Below, one piece after another: positions 32,044 through 44,000 of a stretch of DNA of 54,855 bases. The stretch spans positions 1 through 54,855 of the forward strand of contig SGPM01000174.1 of assembly GCA_004802725.1 (NCBI GenBank), read 5' to 3'. The notes under the pieces are model-generated. The model searched no databases. It worked only from the letters and a program-made list of their open reading frames with translations, and was not told the origin of the DNA. The DNA comes from Antrodiella citrinella. Lineage: Eukaryota; Basidiomycota; Agaricomycetes; Polyporales; Steccherinaceae. Numbering within the stretch: position 1 is the stretch's first letter; each line of letters opens with the position of its first letter. A program made the translations under genes and the position numbers.

Positions 32044-35000
32044 ATGAAGCTCAAAGAAATCCACAGGACATCGACCTTTGCGTGGTCACCGCTTCCATCG
32101 CTTCCGTTGCTGGCAACAGGAACTGTCGCAGGTGCTCTCGACGAATCATTCAGCAATAACGGGCAACTTGAAATCTGGGCTCCTGATTTTTTGAACAAGG
32201 ACGAATACGACCTCGGAGAGGAAGGTCAGACCGCTGCAAAGGCGTCGGTTACGACAAGTTCGAGGTACGTAACAACCCTGCAAAACACGAAAGTCAGTAC
32301 TGAGATGGAGCTCAAGGTTCAACCGTCTTGCATGGGGCTACGCGGATGGAGGTCGCGACTTGGGTGTACTGGTCGCTGGTATGGAGAACGGAGAGTTGGA
32401 TATATGGGATCCCTCCAAAATTGTGGCAACTACTGAGTGTGTCTGTTCGATACAGTATGCGCGTTTGCTGTGGACTGACTGATATGTGCGAGCAGTGTCA
32501 CCGAGTCTCTCATCTTGCGCACTCAGAACCACACCGGGCCTGTTCGTGGTCTCGATTTCAACCCTATCCAGACCAATCTTTTGGCTTCTGGTGCTGTGAA
32601 CGGCGAGGTCAGTCGGGCGTTTCAACGCGTCATATGTTTCGTATTGATATTTGGGCGGTAGATTCTCATCTGGGATCTGAAATCACCGAGCAAACCGTAT
32701 ACCCCAGGAACGCGTAGCACGAAACTGGACGAAATCTCCGCTTTGGCTTGGAACCATCATGTGCAGTCTGCTCTGGCTGCGTCCAGCAGTACAGGATATA
32801 CCGTTGTGTGGGATTTGAGGGGCAAACGTGAAGTTGCCACGCTCCAGTACGGCGGAGGTGCAGGAACAATGGCAGGTGGTTCTGGGTTTGGCGCACCTGG
32901 TATGGCGGCTGGTGGACGTAGGGGAATGAGCGATGTTGCATGGCATCCGGATAACGTGAGTATCATATACTGGGCTTTCGTAACTTCTGTTGAAACGCGA
33001 TATAGGCTACGCGACTCGTCACGTCCTCGGAGGATGACACCTCGCCCATCATCATGGTCTGGGACCTGCGCAACGCTCGTGCACCAGAGAAGATTCTCAC
33101 AGGTCACGAGAAGGGTGTTTTGTCCTTGTCGTGGTGCAAGCAAGATGCCGACCTCCTTCTGTCCTGCGGCAAAGATAATCGCGCCTTGTGCTGGAACCCG
33201 CAAACATCGGAGATCATTGGCGAGCTTCCCTCTGCGGACAACTGGGCTTTCCAGGTCGACTGGTGCCCTCGCAATCCCGACCTCTTTGCTACTGCTTTCT
33301 TCGACGGCACCATTGGTATCCACTCTATCCAGTCCACTAATGACGCGAAGGTACAGCCTGCGGCACAACGTTCTGACGACGATGTATTCAGTGCCCCAGG
33401 TTTCTCGCGTAGCTCGCACTCTACGTTGTCGCTTTCTCAACCTCCCAAATGGCTTCGCAGGCCCACTACCGCCTCCTTTGGATACGGGGGAAAGCTGGTT
33501 TCGGTGAACAACCTTCCCTCTGCCCAAGGCAAGCACCAGAGCGCAGTGGTTCATATGCGTAGCATCGTCACTGAGCAATCCATCATCGACCGCGCCAAGA
33601 AGTTGCAAGAGGCGATGGAAACCGAGGCTCTGAACGCCCTCGCAGAGGAAAGAGCCCAGGGAACAGGCCCTAGCACTGCCCCTGCACAGTCCTCGGAAGG
33701 TTGGAAAGCACTGCTGAGTCTGTTCAAGGCCAACTCTAGGGATGAGCTTATTACTCTCCTTGGCTTCTCCAAGTCGGAAATCGCTAGTCGTGTTGCCGAG
33801 GCTGTTGCGACTCTAAAGATTGCAGCGGAAGCCACCGAAGTCGCGGCGGATCCCACCGAGGTCGAGCAGGATGTGACGGAAACTAAGACGCCTCACGAGC
33901 CTGTTGTCTCGTTCGCAGAGCCAGAGCGCGAGCCTACCCCAGACTACGGAGACGAGGATACCCTAGAAGGCAGTGGCATACTCGCTGAAACTACCCCTTC
34001 GGAAGTCAGCGGCAGTGCTACATCAGACGCGACCCGCCAGGCCGATGGAGAGTCTACCACCACTGCTCCTAGTTTGTTCGGGGACGAGATTGTCGGTACT
34101 CCTCAAACAGATGCCGCTGCCGACTTCTTTGGTAGTATCGGCTCCGCTCGCACTGCTGAGGACGACCAGATGCAAGTACCCCATCACAACTACCCCCTCG
34201 ATTCGTCCGTTGCTGCCACTATTGGCTCCAGGGCTTCCTCGGTTGTGTCCGAAAACCTCAAGAACAACACCTTCAGGATCTACCCCAGCGATGAGTCTGA
34301 GACTGACCGCCTTGTCACTAAGGCTCTCGTGTTGGGTGACTTCGAGTCCGCCGTGACCCTCTGTCTTTCTTGCGAACGGTTTGCGGACGCCATCCTCCTC
34401 TCCGTTCGTGGTGGTCAGGAGCTTTTGCAGCGCACGCAGAAGGCGTACTTCGAGCGCAGGACCACTCAACTGCCCTATTTGCGTCTCTTCCAGTCCATTG
34501 TCACCAACGATTTGGCTGACATCGTGCAAAACGCAGACTTGCAAGAGTGGCAGGAGATCTTCGTCGTTCTGTGTATCTTCGCAGCTCAGGAAGATTTCTC
34601 GGGTCTTGCTGAGCAACTTGGTCGACGTCTGGAGTTCCAGTCGAGCATCGCCAATGCGTCTGGTTCGGCTGAGCAGGCTTCGGAGTATAGGAAAAACGCG
34701 ACGCTCACTTATCTGGCAGCTGGCAAGTTGGAGCGTCTTGTCAACATATGGATTGAAGAGCTCGCCGAAGAAGAGAAAGTATTATTCGCCGACGATGAGC
34801 AGCTGCACGCGTCGCGCTACACCGCGCATGCCTTGGCATTGCAGAACTTCGTTGAGAAGGTCACTGTGTTCCGCAGCGCCATCAGCTACAACGATACCGA
34901 CTTGGCGCAGCTCAACTCTGCAGAAGAGGCGGATGCCAGGACCTATAAGCTCTCCGGTCTATACGATCGCTACTTCGAATACGCCGACTTACTTGCCGCT

Positions 35001-36851
35001 CAGGGTCTGTTGAAAGAGGCGGTAGCTTTCCTGGATCTTACACCCTCCGGTTACCACGGTTCTCCCGGCTCACTGCTCGACTTCGCTGATGGCAGGGCAA
35101 GGTTGGCTGCAGCAGCAGGCTTTAGTGCTCGTCCCGTACGTACCGCGTCCTTGCCGGCTGCTCTCCCGACCGTAGCCAGCAAAGCAACAGCGGCACCAAG
35201 TACGTCGGCTTATGGATATGCGCTGTATGCACCTGCTGTGCAGCAACAACCACAACAGCAACCTGCCACCATCTCCCGTGCACCTCCTGGTCCTAGCCCT
35301 TATGACAATTACAACGGACATACGTCGGTCGCCAGCAATCCTTACGCAGCTCCTTTTAATGCTGCAGTTCCTTCGCACTACCAAGTCGTGCCTCAGCAAT
35401 ATCCGACTCAGTCTCTACAGTATTCCAATCAGTATGGTCAGCCGCAACAAGTTCAACAACCCCCTCCTCCGCCAGCACCTCTTGCACCTCCTCCAAAGGC
35501 GTCTTCTCAGATCAAGCGTGACAATGGTGGATGGAACGATGCACCTAGTGTTGCTCAGCGGCGCACACCGGCTCCTGTGAACGCAAACAAGCCTGCCGCG
35601 ATCACTTCACCGTTCCCCAATTCGGCGCCGTCACCGGGCATTCCCGGCACACCGCCCTTCGGACACCCGAGCCAACTTCCGCCTCCCCCACGTCCAGGTA
35701 GTGTCCAGCAGCGTCCACCACCACAGGGCCCTCCTCGTGGTCCCCCTCCCGCAGGAGGTTTCCCTCCACAACACATGGGACAACCTTCGGGCCCCCCTCG
35801 CATGACCTCTCCGCCGCAGGGTGGTCCAGGTCTCGCTCGTCCGCCTCCTCCTCCCGGTGCTGGTCAGTACGGTCCTCCTCAGGGCCAATTCGTCCCGCCA
35901 AACCAGCAGCAACAACGTGGTCCGCAACCGCCGGGACCCCCTCCCCAGAGTGGACCGTACGTGCGTGGTACGCCCTCTCCAAACCCAATGCGTGGTCCTG
36001 GTGGCCAGGGCGGTGAACATCGTCCTCAACCACCCTCGGGTCCGTACGCTCCGCCACCACAACAGGGCTCGTTCGCACCGCCTCCTCATCAGCAAGCTCA
36101 AGGAGGATACGCGCCTCCCCCTCAGCAGCAGCCACAGGGTGGGTATGCTCCCCCGCCTCAGCAGCAGCAGCCACAGGGGCCACCGGGATTCGTGCCTGGT
36201 CCTGGAGGACCGGGTCAACCTAGACCTGGTCCTCCTGGTCAGGGACAACCACTACCACCACCGCCAGGTGGTGCGGCGAGAGGCCCTGCACCTGCTGCGC
36301 CACCCAAGAGGACAGGCCCACCTCCACCGAAGTATCGTAAGTCGCAGCATTTTGAACCAGATCTCGAAAAAGTCGACTGACTTTCGTTCTTAACAGCTCT
36401 TGGAGACCGAAGCCATATTTCTGAAAAGATGATCCCTGTGCTCAATGTTATTTCTTCACAATTGACCACTTTGAAGGAACACACACCGGTATGTGGTCGC
36501 ATGTTATGAGGCAGGTGCTACGTTTTACTGACGCTGAGAATTTTGTTAGGCTGGACAGCGACGTCTTGTGGAAGACCTCGAGCGACGAATCAACCCGTTG
36601 TTCGATGCCCTGAACTGCGAGACTCTCTCGCCATACGTTTGTGATGAATTGCTCGTTCTCGTGCAGGGTACGTCGCCACGCCGTGCGTTCACACTGCTCT
36701 GCTCACACGTACTTTCCGTTCCTCAGCGATGGCCGCGCACGATCGACCAAGGGCATTGGCTATTCATGTAGAACTCCTGACGAGAGGTTCTCTGACGGAA
36801 GATATCGGATTATGGATGTCTGGAATCAAGCAGCTCATCATGCGTTTGTAG
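32044..36851 (+). CDS. SEC31: COPII outer coat protein Sec31
   Basis: Eight exons (32044-32264, 32317-32436, 32496-32607, 32662-32955, 33006-36336, 36397-36488, 36550-36667, 36727-36851) give 1470 residues, somewhat longer than yeast Sec31. The N-terminal WD40 propeller (residues 1 to about 350) starts [20 protein letters not shown] and includes [29 protein letters not shown] and [20 protein letters not shown]. The alpha-solenoid follows ([40 protein letters not shown]). Then comes a very long Pro/Gln/Gly-rich linker (about 35,230-36,320), which in Sec31 binds Sec23/Sar1. A conserved helical C-terminus ([34 protein letters not shown]) closes the gene. Sec31 with Sec13 forms the outer cage of vesicles leaving the ER and stimulates Sar1 GTP hydrolysis. 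The giant exon 5 carries the low-complexity region, with many long shadow frames. Confidence 0.95.
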
Positions 36852-36941
36852 TTGTAGTAGCAACCGTGGAGCTGTTGATGACGATTAGCGATGAGCGTAA
36901 CGTATAGTATCTCTGAGATTCGGTCGATTACCCACAAAATG

Positions 36942-37035
36942 AATGCCTCTCGTCTCGTACCCAGACTGGAACCGCACCCAGTCACCGCACTCTACGTCTG
37001 GGGCATTTACCCCGGGAAATCACCCCGTCCATCAA
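36942..37035 (+). repeat. Left arm of a ~90-base inverted repeat
   Basis: The segment around ACGTCTGGGGCATTTACCCC is repeated in inverted orientation at 37,576-37,668. The arms are about 90 bases at high identity, with an almost perfect core of over 40 bases. It follows the 3' end of Sec31. Confidence 0.8.
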
Positions 37036-37575
37036 GTTACTGGACATCTTCAGAATCGCTGTTCGTTCATAACGTTTTGAACCTCGATAAAGGGTTTCAT
37101 TAGCGGCAGAAATGGACGGATACCGCCGCATAAGCCTAGCCATAGTGTATACATGTTCATTACAGGTGAGAAGTCATCCTCGGACCTCGGCGCGTGCCGT
37201 ACGCCGTGCGCCATACAGTCTCACCAAAACTTATAGGATGTACTTAGCCTTCATACAAACACGTTCGTGCCCGTAGTTCCGCTCGAGTAGGTAGTAGATG
37301 TGAATATGTACCCTCTCCGAGCAAATCTGTAGACTTTTGGAGTGTAGCCAGAGAGCATAATATAACCTCTTCAATGTATAGTGAACTCAATATTCTCCTA
37401 CATTGTTCCAATGCTTTCGACACAAATGTGGAGCTTTGGAACAGTTCGAACACACAAGAAGCTGAGTATAACATTTCGAAGTATCATAGTACGCGAGACA
37501 AATAAGGCAGGGCGCCAGGTACCAAGTGACTGTTCCTGATGGCTGTGACGACGAGAGAGCCTTTGCTGGCGCTTA
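37036..37575. other. Spacer inside the inverted repeat
   Basis: I see no transposase or other coding capacity in the 540 bases between the arms. Confidence 0.4.
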
Positions 37576-37668
37576 TATTTTGGATGGATGGGGTGATTTC
37601 CCGGGGTAAATGCCCCAGACGTAGAATGCGGTGATAGGGTTCGATTCCAGTCTGGTTTCGAGACGAAA
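37576..37668 (-). repeat. Right arm of the ~90-base inverted repeat
   Basis: Inverted copy of 36,942-37,035, about 540 bases away and about 110 bases from the 3' end of E(z) copy 2. It contains GGTTCGATTCC (plus strand, 37,638), which matches the Pol III B-box consensus. The left arm has the diverged form GGTGCGGTTCC. This is compatible with a tRNA-derived SINE or MITE remnant. No tRNA fold can be drawn. Confidence 0.75.
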
Positions 37669-37781
37669 TGCCTCGGAGTTTCGTGTTTCTGTACGTTCCA
37701 ATGTCTGCGAGAAAGGGTATGCGTTCTTGCACAATTCCTTTATTTTATCATAGCCCACACTGCGTATTTTTTATCAAAGAT

Positions 37782-40485
37782 TCAGTGAAAGAAATCTGGC
37801 CCGTAATCCAAGAAGATCTCCGTCCCAGGAGTAATGTTTCGTACTAACAAGAAGTCAGAAACCTACGGAACGAATATAATTATGCTAAGTACTTACCGGC
37901 GTATATACCCATTCTGTGATCTCCATTCACAAGGGAGGCTGTCGATGTAACTGCGTTAGAAGAAACATTGTGTCTGGCACGTCGTGCTTACTTCGTGCAA
38001 CGCAATTTGCCTCCTTGCCGGGTGCATGATTGATGACACGCGATACGTTACCAGCGAAGGAACCATCGAGATCGAATTCTTCGTTGAGCCCGTACACGTA
38101 GGCGCGTCCGCGAAAGGAGGCTAGCAAGCTGCAAGGAACGATTCGTCAGCTATCAATAGAGGGCCCATGCATTAGAGATGTCCGAGAGCTCACTCTCGCG
38201 TTTCAAAGGTCGGGCGGAATATCATTTCACCGAGGTACTCTGATGCAGATACGGTCGATGTTAAAGAAGGTACTCAAGGTCATGGTGGAACTCACCAATG
38301 ATGAGGTCGTCTTTTCTAGCATTTTCGCACATGAAAAGCCCTTGGCCCCACTTTCCTTGTTTGACCTCCACGGCCTATCGAAATGCGTGGAGGAAAGATG
38401 AAATTATTAAATGTTCCGCAGCTATTTGTAAGGCTTGCCTTGGATAAGTCGCGTTGCAGCTGGCAATTTCGACAAGAATCTGGGTTGCCATGCTCCTCCG
38501 AAGCAGATCCCAAATGCGTGCTTTTGCAACCGTCGCGAGATGAGTCTAAAATCACCAAGGTAAAAATCACTCACCGAAAATCACACGTCATACACAGTTC
38601 CGGATTGCATTCCCGTTGAGCAACGAAGCAGGGACACTTCTCGCCACAAGTCTTGCTGCCGGGCTTGTCACTTGTGCCACATTTACAACCTCGCCAACGT
38701 CTGATGCCTGAGCGCAGATCGTCAGCTAGACTCACGGGATCCGATAAGAGAAGAAACTTCACAGTCATTTGCGCAGCTGCAATTGCGTTGGCAATGCAAT
38801 TTTGCGCGGAAGCAGTCGCACTTTGTTGCGGAGCTGCAAGGTCCTGCGTGCTGGCAAGGAGAGATTCTGAAGGTCAAGGAATGAGAACTCAAATAACGGA
38901 ACGAACGGAATTGTGCTTGCGGTGTCCACGATGTTGGTCCGTACTCATCATCTACTGTCATGATGAGATCACAGAACCGGTATTTTTGACGAGACTTACT
39001 GAAGTTCACTCTTCGAGAAACTGACTTCCGCTTGAATTGTGCTGCTGTCCCCTCTGCTACGGATTTCTCAGCGCGCAAGAGTCTGAAAATATGCGCCTGA
39101 ACCTACAGTGCAAAGACGTCACAACAGTTTCTCCATACGACCCTCGAATCTCGTACCTCTTTACACGATTTTCGGAGCACGACCGCTAAAGCGCACGAGG
39201 TGGCACTTGGGTCCAGGGCTAAAATCAGCCTCAATTCCGCATTCTCCACAGGCGTCCACGCTAACGATGGGTCTTGCTGCTTACAGAATTCAAGTTGAGT
39301 AAATCGGGGGGACATGTGTAATTTGACGAAAGTACCTTGTCCTCCGTGATTGTTAACGAAAAGCAATATGGGCCGCAAGGATCTGTGGGTTTGCTTTCCG
39401 CAACCTGTTGGCATGCTTCCCAGTCCAAAGGGTGTGCATCAATTTCATTGTTAGGTGCTGATGGATGGAAAATGGGTCAAAAGCTCCAAGCCCAGATTGA
39501 GTGCGACCGAACGTACCGATCCAGTGGGTCACACATAATGCATGTGTGCAACTGAGGTCAGCGCAAAAGAGTGGTACCATTTTCTGCAAATTTCGTTGCA
39601 GATGGTGCCGTTCTGGTGGCGTCATGGTGTCCGGTGGAAGTAGACGTTCTTGAGGTTCTGGCCAAGGAATGTAGTCACTGATGATATATACTTCAGACGA
39701 TATCCCTATGTGAGTGTGTACGAAGTCACCTTTGTGTGACCGTTGACAACAGTCCGGTCTGGGTTGGAGTAGAGCACAGCACTAGAGGTAGTATTCGCAA
39801 GGCATCCACCTCCGTGAGGCTCACACTATGATGATGAAAAAGAGTGCGTGCAATTTCCATGTGTATCATGCTTTCTAGCTGCATGAAGTCAGATCTGCGT
39901 GCTATATATGCGATACAGAATTTGCTACGCACGGTCGGGATCTTGTTGAGTACTCTGCCATGAGTTTTTCTTGTGTTCAAGGACATATGTTCGCCAGTCA
40001 AACTCGGCGTCTGCGTACGGGATGAATTGCACGTCGTTGGAGTCGTCTCCGTGACGAATGTTACGGTGCAAAGGCGCGGTACTCTCGTAGGGTGGCTGAG
40101 GCTTGGGAGAGATTCCCGGAATTTCGATAACATCTAGAGATATCGATGCAGGTGGCAGGTCGTCACTTTCCAGATCATAGAACAGGAGATTTGGAGCACT
40201 GGAAGAATTTTCCACGAGAGGGTCAAGCCTCGCGTGTTGACCACCTGCATCGCGGCCAGATATCAGTGAGAACCGCCCCCATGAAGCAATATGCAATCCT
40301 TGATATGCAACTCCATGGCTGAGATTGGTCCGAGGGTGCAAAGCGTGTCCCAATGAGCGGATAGATTCGGCGCAGTAATTCTGCTCCCAAGCGTAAAAAT
40401 CGTTCCAGGTGTGTTGATAGACACGACGTGTTGCATCTTCAATTGACTGGCCAGACTGCGAGGCCATGTCTTGACAGAGCTGCAT
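37782..40485 (-). CDS. E(z)-type histone methyltransferase (CXC + SET), copy 2
   Basis: Complementary-strand gene with the same layout as copy 1 but normal base composition. The first exon (40485 to 39929) has NDFYAWEQNYCAESIRSLG and ends in DPDRA at a GTAGCA donor. Later exons: MIHMEIARTLFHHHS; LLPPDTMTPPERHH with FCADLSCTHALCVTHW; LDWEACQQVAESKPTDPCGP; ELRLILALDPSATSCALAVV. CXC region: SPCQHAGPCSSATKCDC, LHCQRNCSCANDC, IRRWRGCKCGTSDKPGSKTC, CPCFVAQRECNPELC. SET: VEVKQGKWGQGLFMCENARK, EYLGEMIFRPTFETRE, YVYGLNEEFDLDGSFAGNVS, RVINHAPGKEANCVAR, HRMGIYA and GTEIFLDYGPDFFH, stop at 37782-37784. The cofactor/substrate residues (N-H in VINHA, Y in LDYGP) are present. Expected to methylate H3K27; fungi usually have one such gene. 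It is divergent from BRR2, with about 610 bases between starts. Internal exon borders are approximate. Confidence 0.82.
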
Positions 40486-41095
40486 TTACATGTCCACCAT
40501 CAGCTCGACTGAAGTTTGAGCAGAAAACATATCGTCGGTGTTGGAATAATTGCGAGCGCAGCGAGCATACCTGCTATGGGGGTTGAAAGGAGACCAAACA
40601 AACACAAATAGAAATGCAAGCGCCCGAAGGAAAAATCGCAGGAATTCATGAAGTGGATATGGCTCCTGCATTTCTCCATCTTTTGAGCTGATTCCAGTGC
40701 CAAACTGACAAACATACCATGGTTGATGTCCTTAGAATGTTTTCAGTTTCGAAATCCTGTTGTGTGAGCTCTGGGTGGCTGTCGAAGATGGGCGCTTCCG
40801 ACGACGTGCCTACATGCTCAGCAATCAGCAATCCTTACGAAGTATGATAGTACGCTTTGATTTTTACTGCTTTGTGCTTATATGCTTGACACAAAGTAAA
40901 TGCCCTGCGCTCGCCACCCCCGTGTCCCACGGTTCCATATTATTTCGTTTCGATCTCCGCGACGATTGATGTTAAGCGCCATAAGTGAACGCGTCTACTA
41001 TCACGTGTCATTCAATCTCCGCCCGAAATATTCAAAAGCTGCCCTCGTCGAGTTTCGACGTATGGTCGCTGTACCCGACGACGACAGCAGTCATC
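40486..41095. promoter_or_regulatory. Divergent intergenic region, E(z) copy 2 / BRR2
   Basis: Shared upstream region of two divergent genes. It contains no convincing coding sequence; an upstream non-coding exon for either gene is possible. Confidence 0.4.
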
Positions 41096-44000
41096 ATGTC
41101 CGGCAAACGCGATCTTTCGGGCTACAACTATGCTGCTATATCTTCCTTGGTCCTGACTGCGGACCGTTCTGCGCTGCCTCGGCGCGACAAGGAACCTGAT
41201 GGCGCTCCCACTTCTCTTGTTGGCCGTATACAACCAGGCGAGATGGGTTCTCGAGTGCAGAGGGAACTGCCCCAGGACCTGGACAAGAAGAAGAAAAAGG
41301 CTGCTGACTCCAAGCAGGAAGGCGCGGAGAAGGCACCGCGACGGAGAGCAGCCGACGCTGGGTTTGGCTACACCGACATCATCGAGGCGACACAAGACGT
41401 AGAGGGGCTCACATATCGTCCACGCTCTGCAGAAACCAGAGAAGTGTACGACCTCATGCTCTCTTCTGTTCACCAATCTCTTGGTGACCAGGCACAGGAT
41501 GTAGTCCGTAGCGCAGCGGACACCGTACTGGAGACTCTCAAAAACGAGGACATGAAGGACTTCGACAAGAAGAAGGAGGTCGAAGAGATCCTTGGCTCTA
41601 TTCCCAACGAGATTTTTTCGCAGCTGGTCAATCTTTCCAAGAAGATTACGGACTATGGCGCGGAGGACGAGGCAGTGGTGGACCCAGATATGGAGAAACA
41701 GGATGCAGAGATTGATGATGAGATGGGTGTAGCGGTGGTTTTTGATGAGGAGGAGCAGGAGGAAGAAGAAGAGGAGGGTTTCGAGGTTCGGGAGGACTCT
41801 GACGAAGACAGTGAAGCTGGTGAAGAGGCGCCGGATGCTCCAGAACCCATGGAAGGGGACGACGAGCTGGTAGTCGGAGGAGGTTCATCAGGTCAGCGGA
41901 GATCCGAACGTGTGGACAAGGACATTGTTTCTCCGCATGCCATCGACGGTTTCTGGGTCCAACGCCAAATATCTGAGGTATATCCTGATCCTGTGACCGC
42001 TGCCGACAAAGCCGCTTCTGTGCTCTCCATCTTGGGATCCGAGTCGAACCTACGTGACTGCGAGAATCAACTCATGGACCTCTTTGAGTACCAGAGTTTT
42101 AATGTCATCACCAAATTCCTGAAGAACCGCGACGTCATTGTTTGGTGCACGAAGATCATGCGTAGCGATGCGGACGAACGGGTGAACGTAGAGGTTGCTA
42201 TGCGGGAGAAAGGCCTTGGGTGGATTCTGCGCGAGCTCTCTGGAGATCGGAAGGGGAAGTCACGCGCGACGGACCCCATGGACGTTGATGAGAAGCCCGC
42301 CGCCGAGGTCCCCAAAACCGCTACGCTTGCTCCTGGGTCTACGGTCCAGCCGAAGAGGACCGTGGACTTGGAAAGTATGGCGTTCAGCCAGGGTGGTCAT
42401 CTTATGTCCAACAAGAAGTGCAAGCTGCCCGAAGGCTCATTCAAACGCGCGAAGAAAGGATACGAGGAAATTCATGTGCCCGTACCCAAAAGTAGTCCTG
42501 TCCAAGCCAGCGATTTGGTGCCTGTCACCCAGCTCCCTGCTTGGGCTCAAGAAGGCTTCAAAGGCATCAAAAACCTGAACAGAGTTCAGAGCAAGCTATT
42601 TCCTACCGCTTTCGGGACGGACGAGCCTATCCTGCTGTGCGCTCCTACTGGCGCAGGAAAGGTGCGTATTCAAGCCTGACGTATCATGTTCGTTACTCAT
42701 GCTTCTCACAGACCAATGTTGCCATGCTTACTATTCTTAACGAGTTATCCAAGAATCGGAATGAGGAAACTGGCGAATTCGATTTGGATGCCTTTAAGAT
42801 CATCTACGTTGCTCCCATGAAGGCCTTGGTCCAGGAGATGGTCGGCAATTTCAGTTCACGTCTCGGTGTCTTCGGGGTTAAAGTGGGCGAGTTGACTGGT
42901 GACTCCCAAATGACGAAGCAGCAAATCGCGGAAACACAAATCATTGTTACTACCCCGGAGAAGTGGGATGTCATCACGCGGAAGAGCACCGACACCAGCT
43001 ACACCAACTTGGTACGCCTCATCATCATAGATGAGATTCACTTGCTGCATGATGAGCGTGGACCAGTACTCGAGAGCATCATCGCTCGAACCATCAGGAG
43101 AATGGAGCAGACAAACGAGTACGTCAGGCTGGTCGGTCTATCTGCGACACTACCGAATTACCAGGATGTCGCGACTTTCCTTCGGGTTGATCCTACCAAG
43201 GGTCTCTTCTACTTCGACGCATCTTCTCGGCCATGTCCACTCCAACAACAATTCATCGGTGTTACGGAGAAGAAAGCCATCAAGCGATATCAGGTCATGA
43301 ACGAAGTGTGCTACGAGAAGGTTCTTGACCAAGCCGGCAAGAATCAGACGTTGGTCTTCGTTCACTCTCGCAAGGAGACCGCCAAGACCGCCAAGTTCAT
43401 TCGGGATCTGGCCATTGAGAAGGAGACCATTACCCAATTCGTTAAACCAGAAGGTGCTACTCGCGAGATCTTGCTTGACGAGACTGAGAACGTCAAGGAT
43501 CCCAATCTCAAAGACTTGCTTCAGTTTGGATTCGGTATCCATCATGCCGGTATGACTCGTGAAGATCGCGGTCTCGTCGAGGATCTGTTCGCCGATGGTC
43601 ATCTGCAGGTGCTGGTCTGCACGGCTACATTGGCTTGGGGTGTCAACCTTCCCGCGCACACGGTCATCATTAAGGGCACGCAGATCTACAACCCGGAGAA
43701 GGGTCGCTGGGTTGAGCTCTCGTCGCAGGATGTCTTGCAGATGTTGGGTCGTGCTGGCCGTCCACAATACGACACGTTTGGAGAGGGTATCATCATCACA
43801 AACCATTCCGAGCTCCAATACTACCTCAGTCTACTGAACCAGCAATTGCCCATCGAGTCGCAATTCGTCGCGAAGCTTGCCGATAACCTGAACGCCGAGA
43901 TTGTCCTTGGTACTATCCGGAATCGTGACGAAGCCGTCCAGTGGCTCGGTTACACCTATTTGTACGTGCCATGTTTTCGTGTTTGGGATGACTGTGTACT

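Noticed and set aside
32757..33608. Long minus-strand frame opposite Sec31 (about 280 codons)
   Set aside because: No domain-like sequence, and it lies antisense to conserved WD40 exons; a by-product of codon bias.
35500..36300. Long open frames on both strands in the Sec31 proline-rich region
   Set aside because: They are shadows of low-complexity Pro/Gln/Gly codons; only the Sec31 frame has conserved flanking domains.
37576..37668. Possible tRNA gene because of GGTTCGATTCC
   Set aside because: The bases around the loop do not form a T-stem, and no A-box, anticodon arm or acceptor pairing fits.
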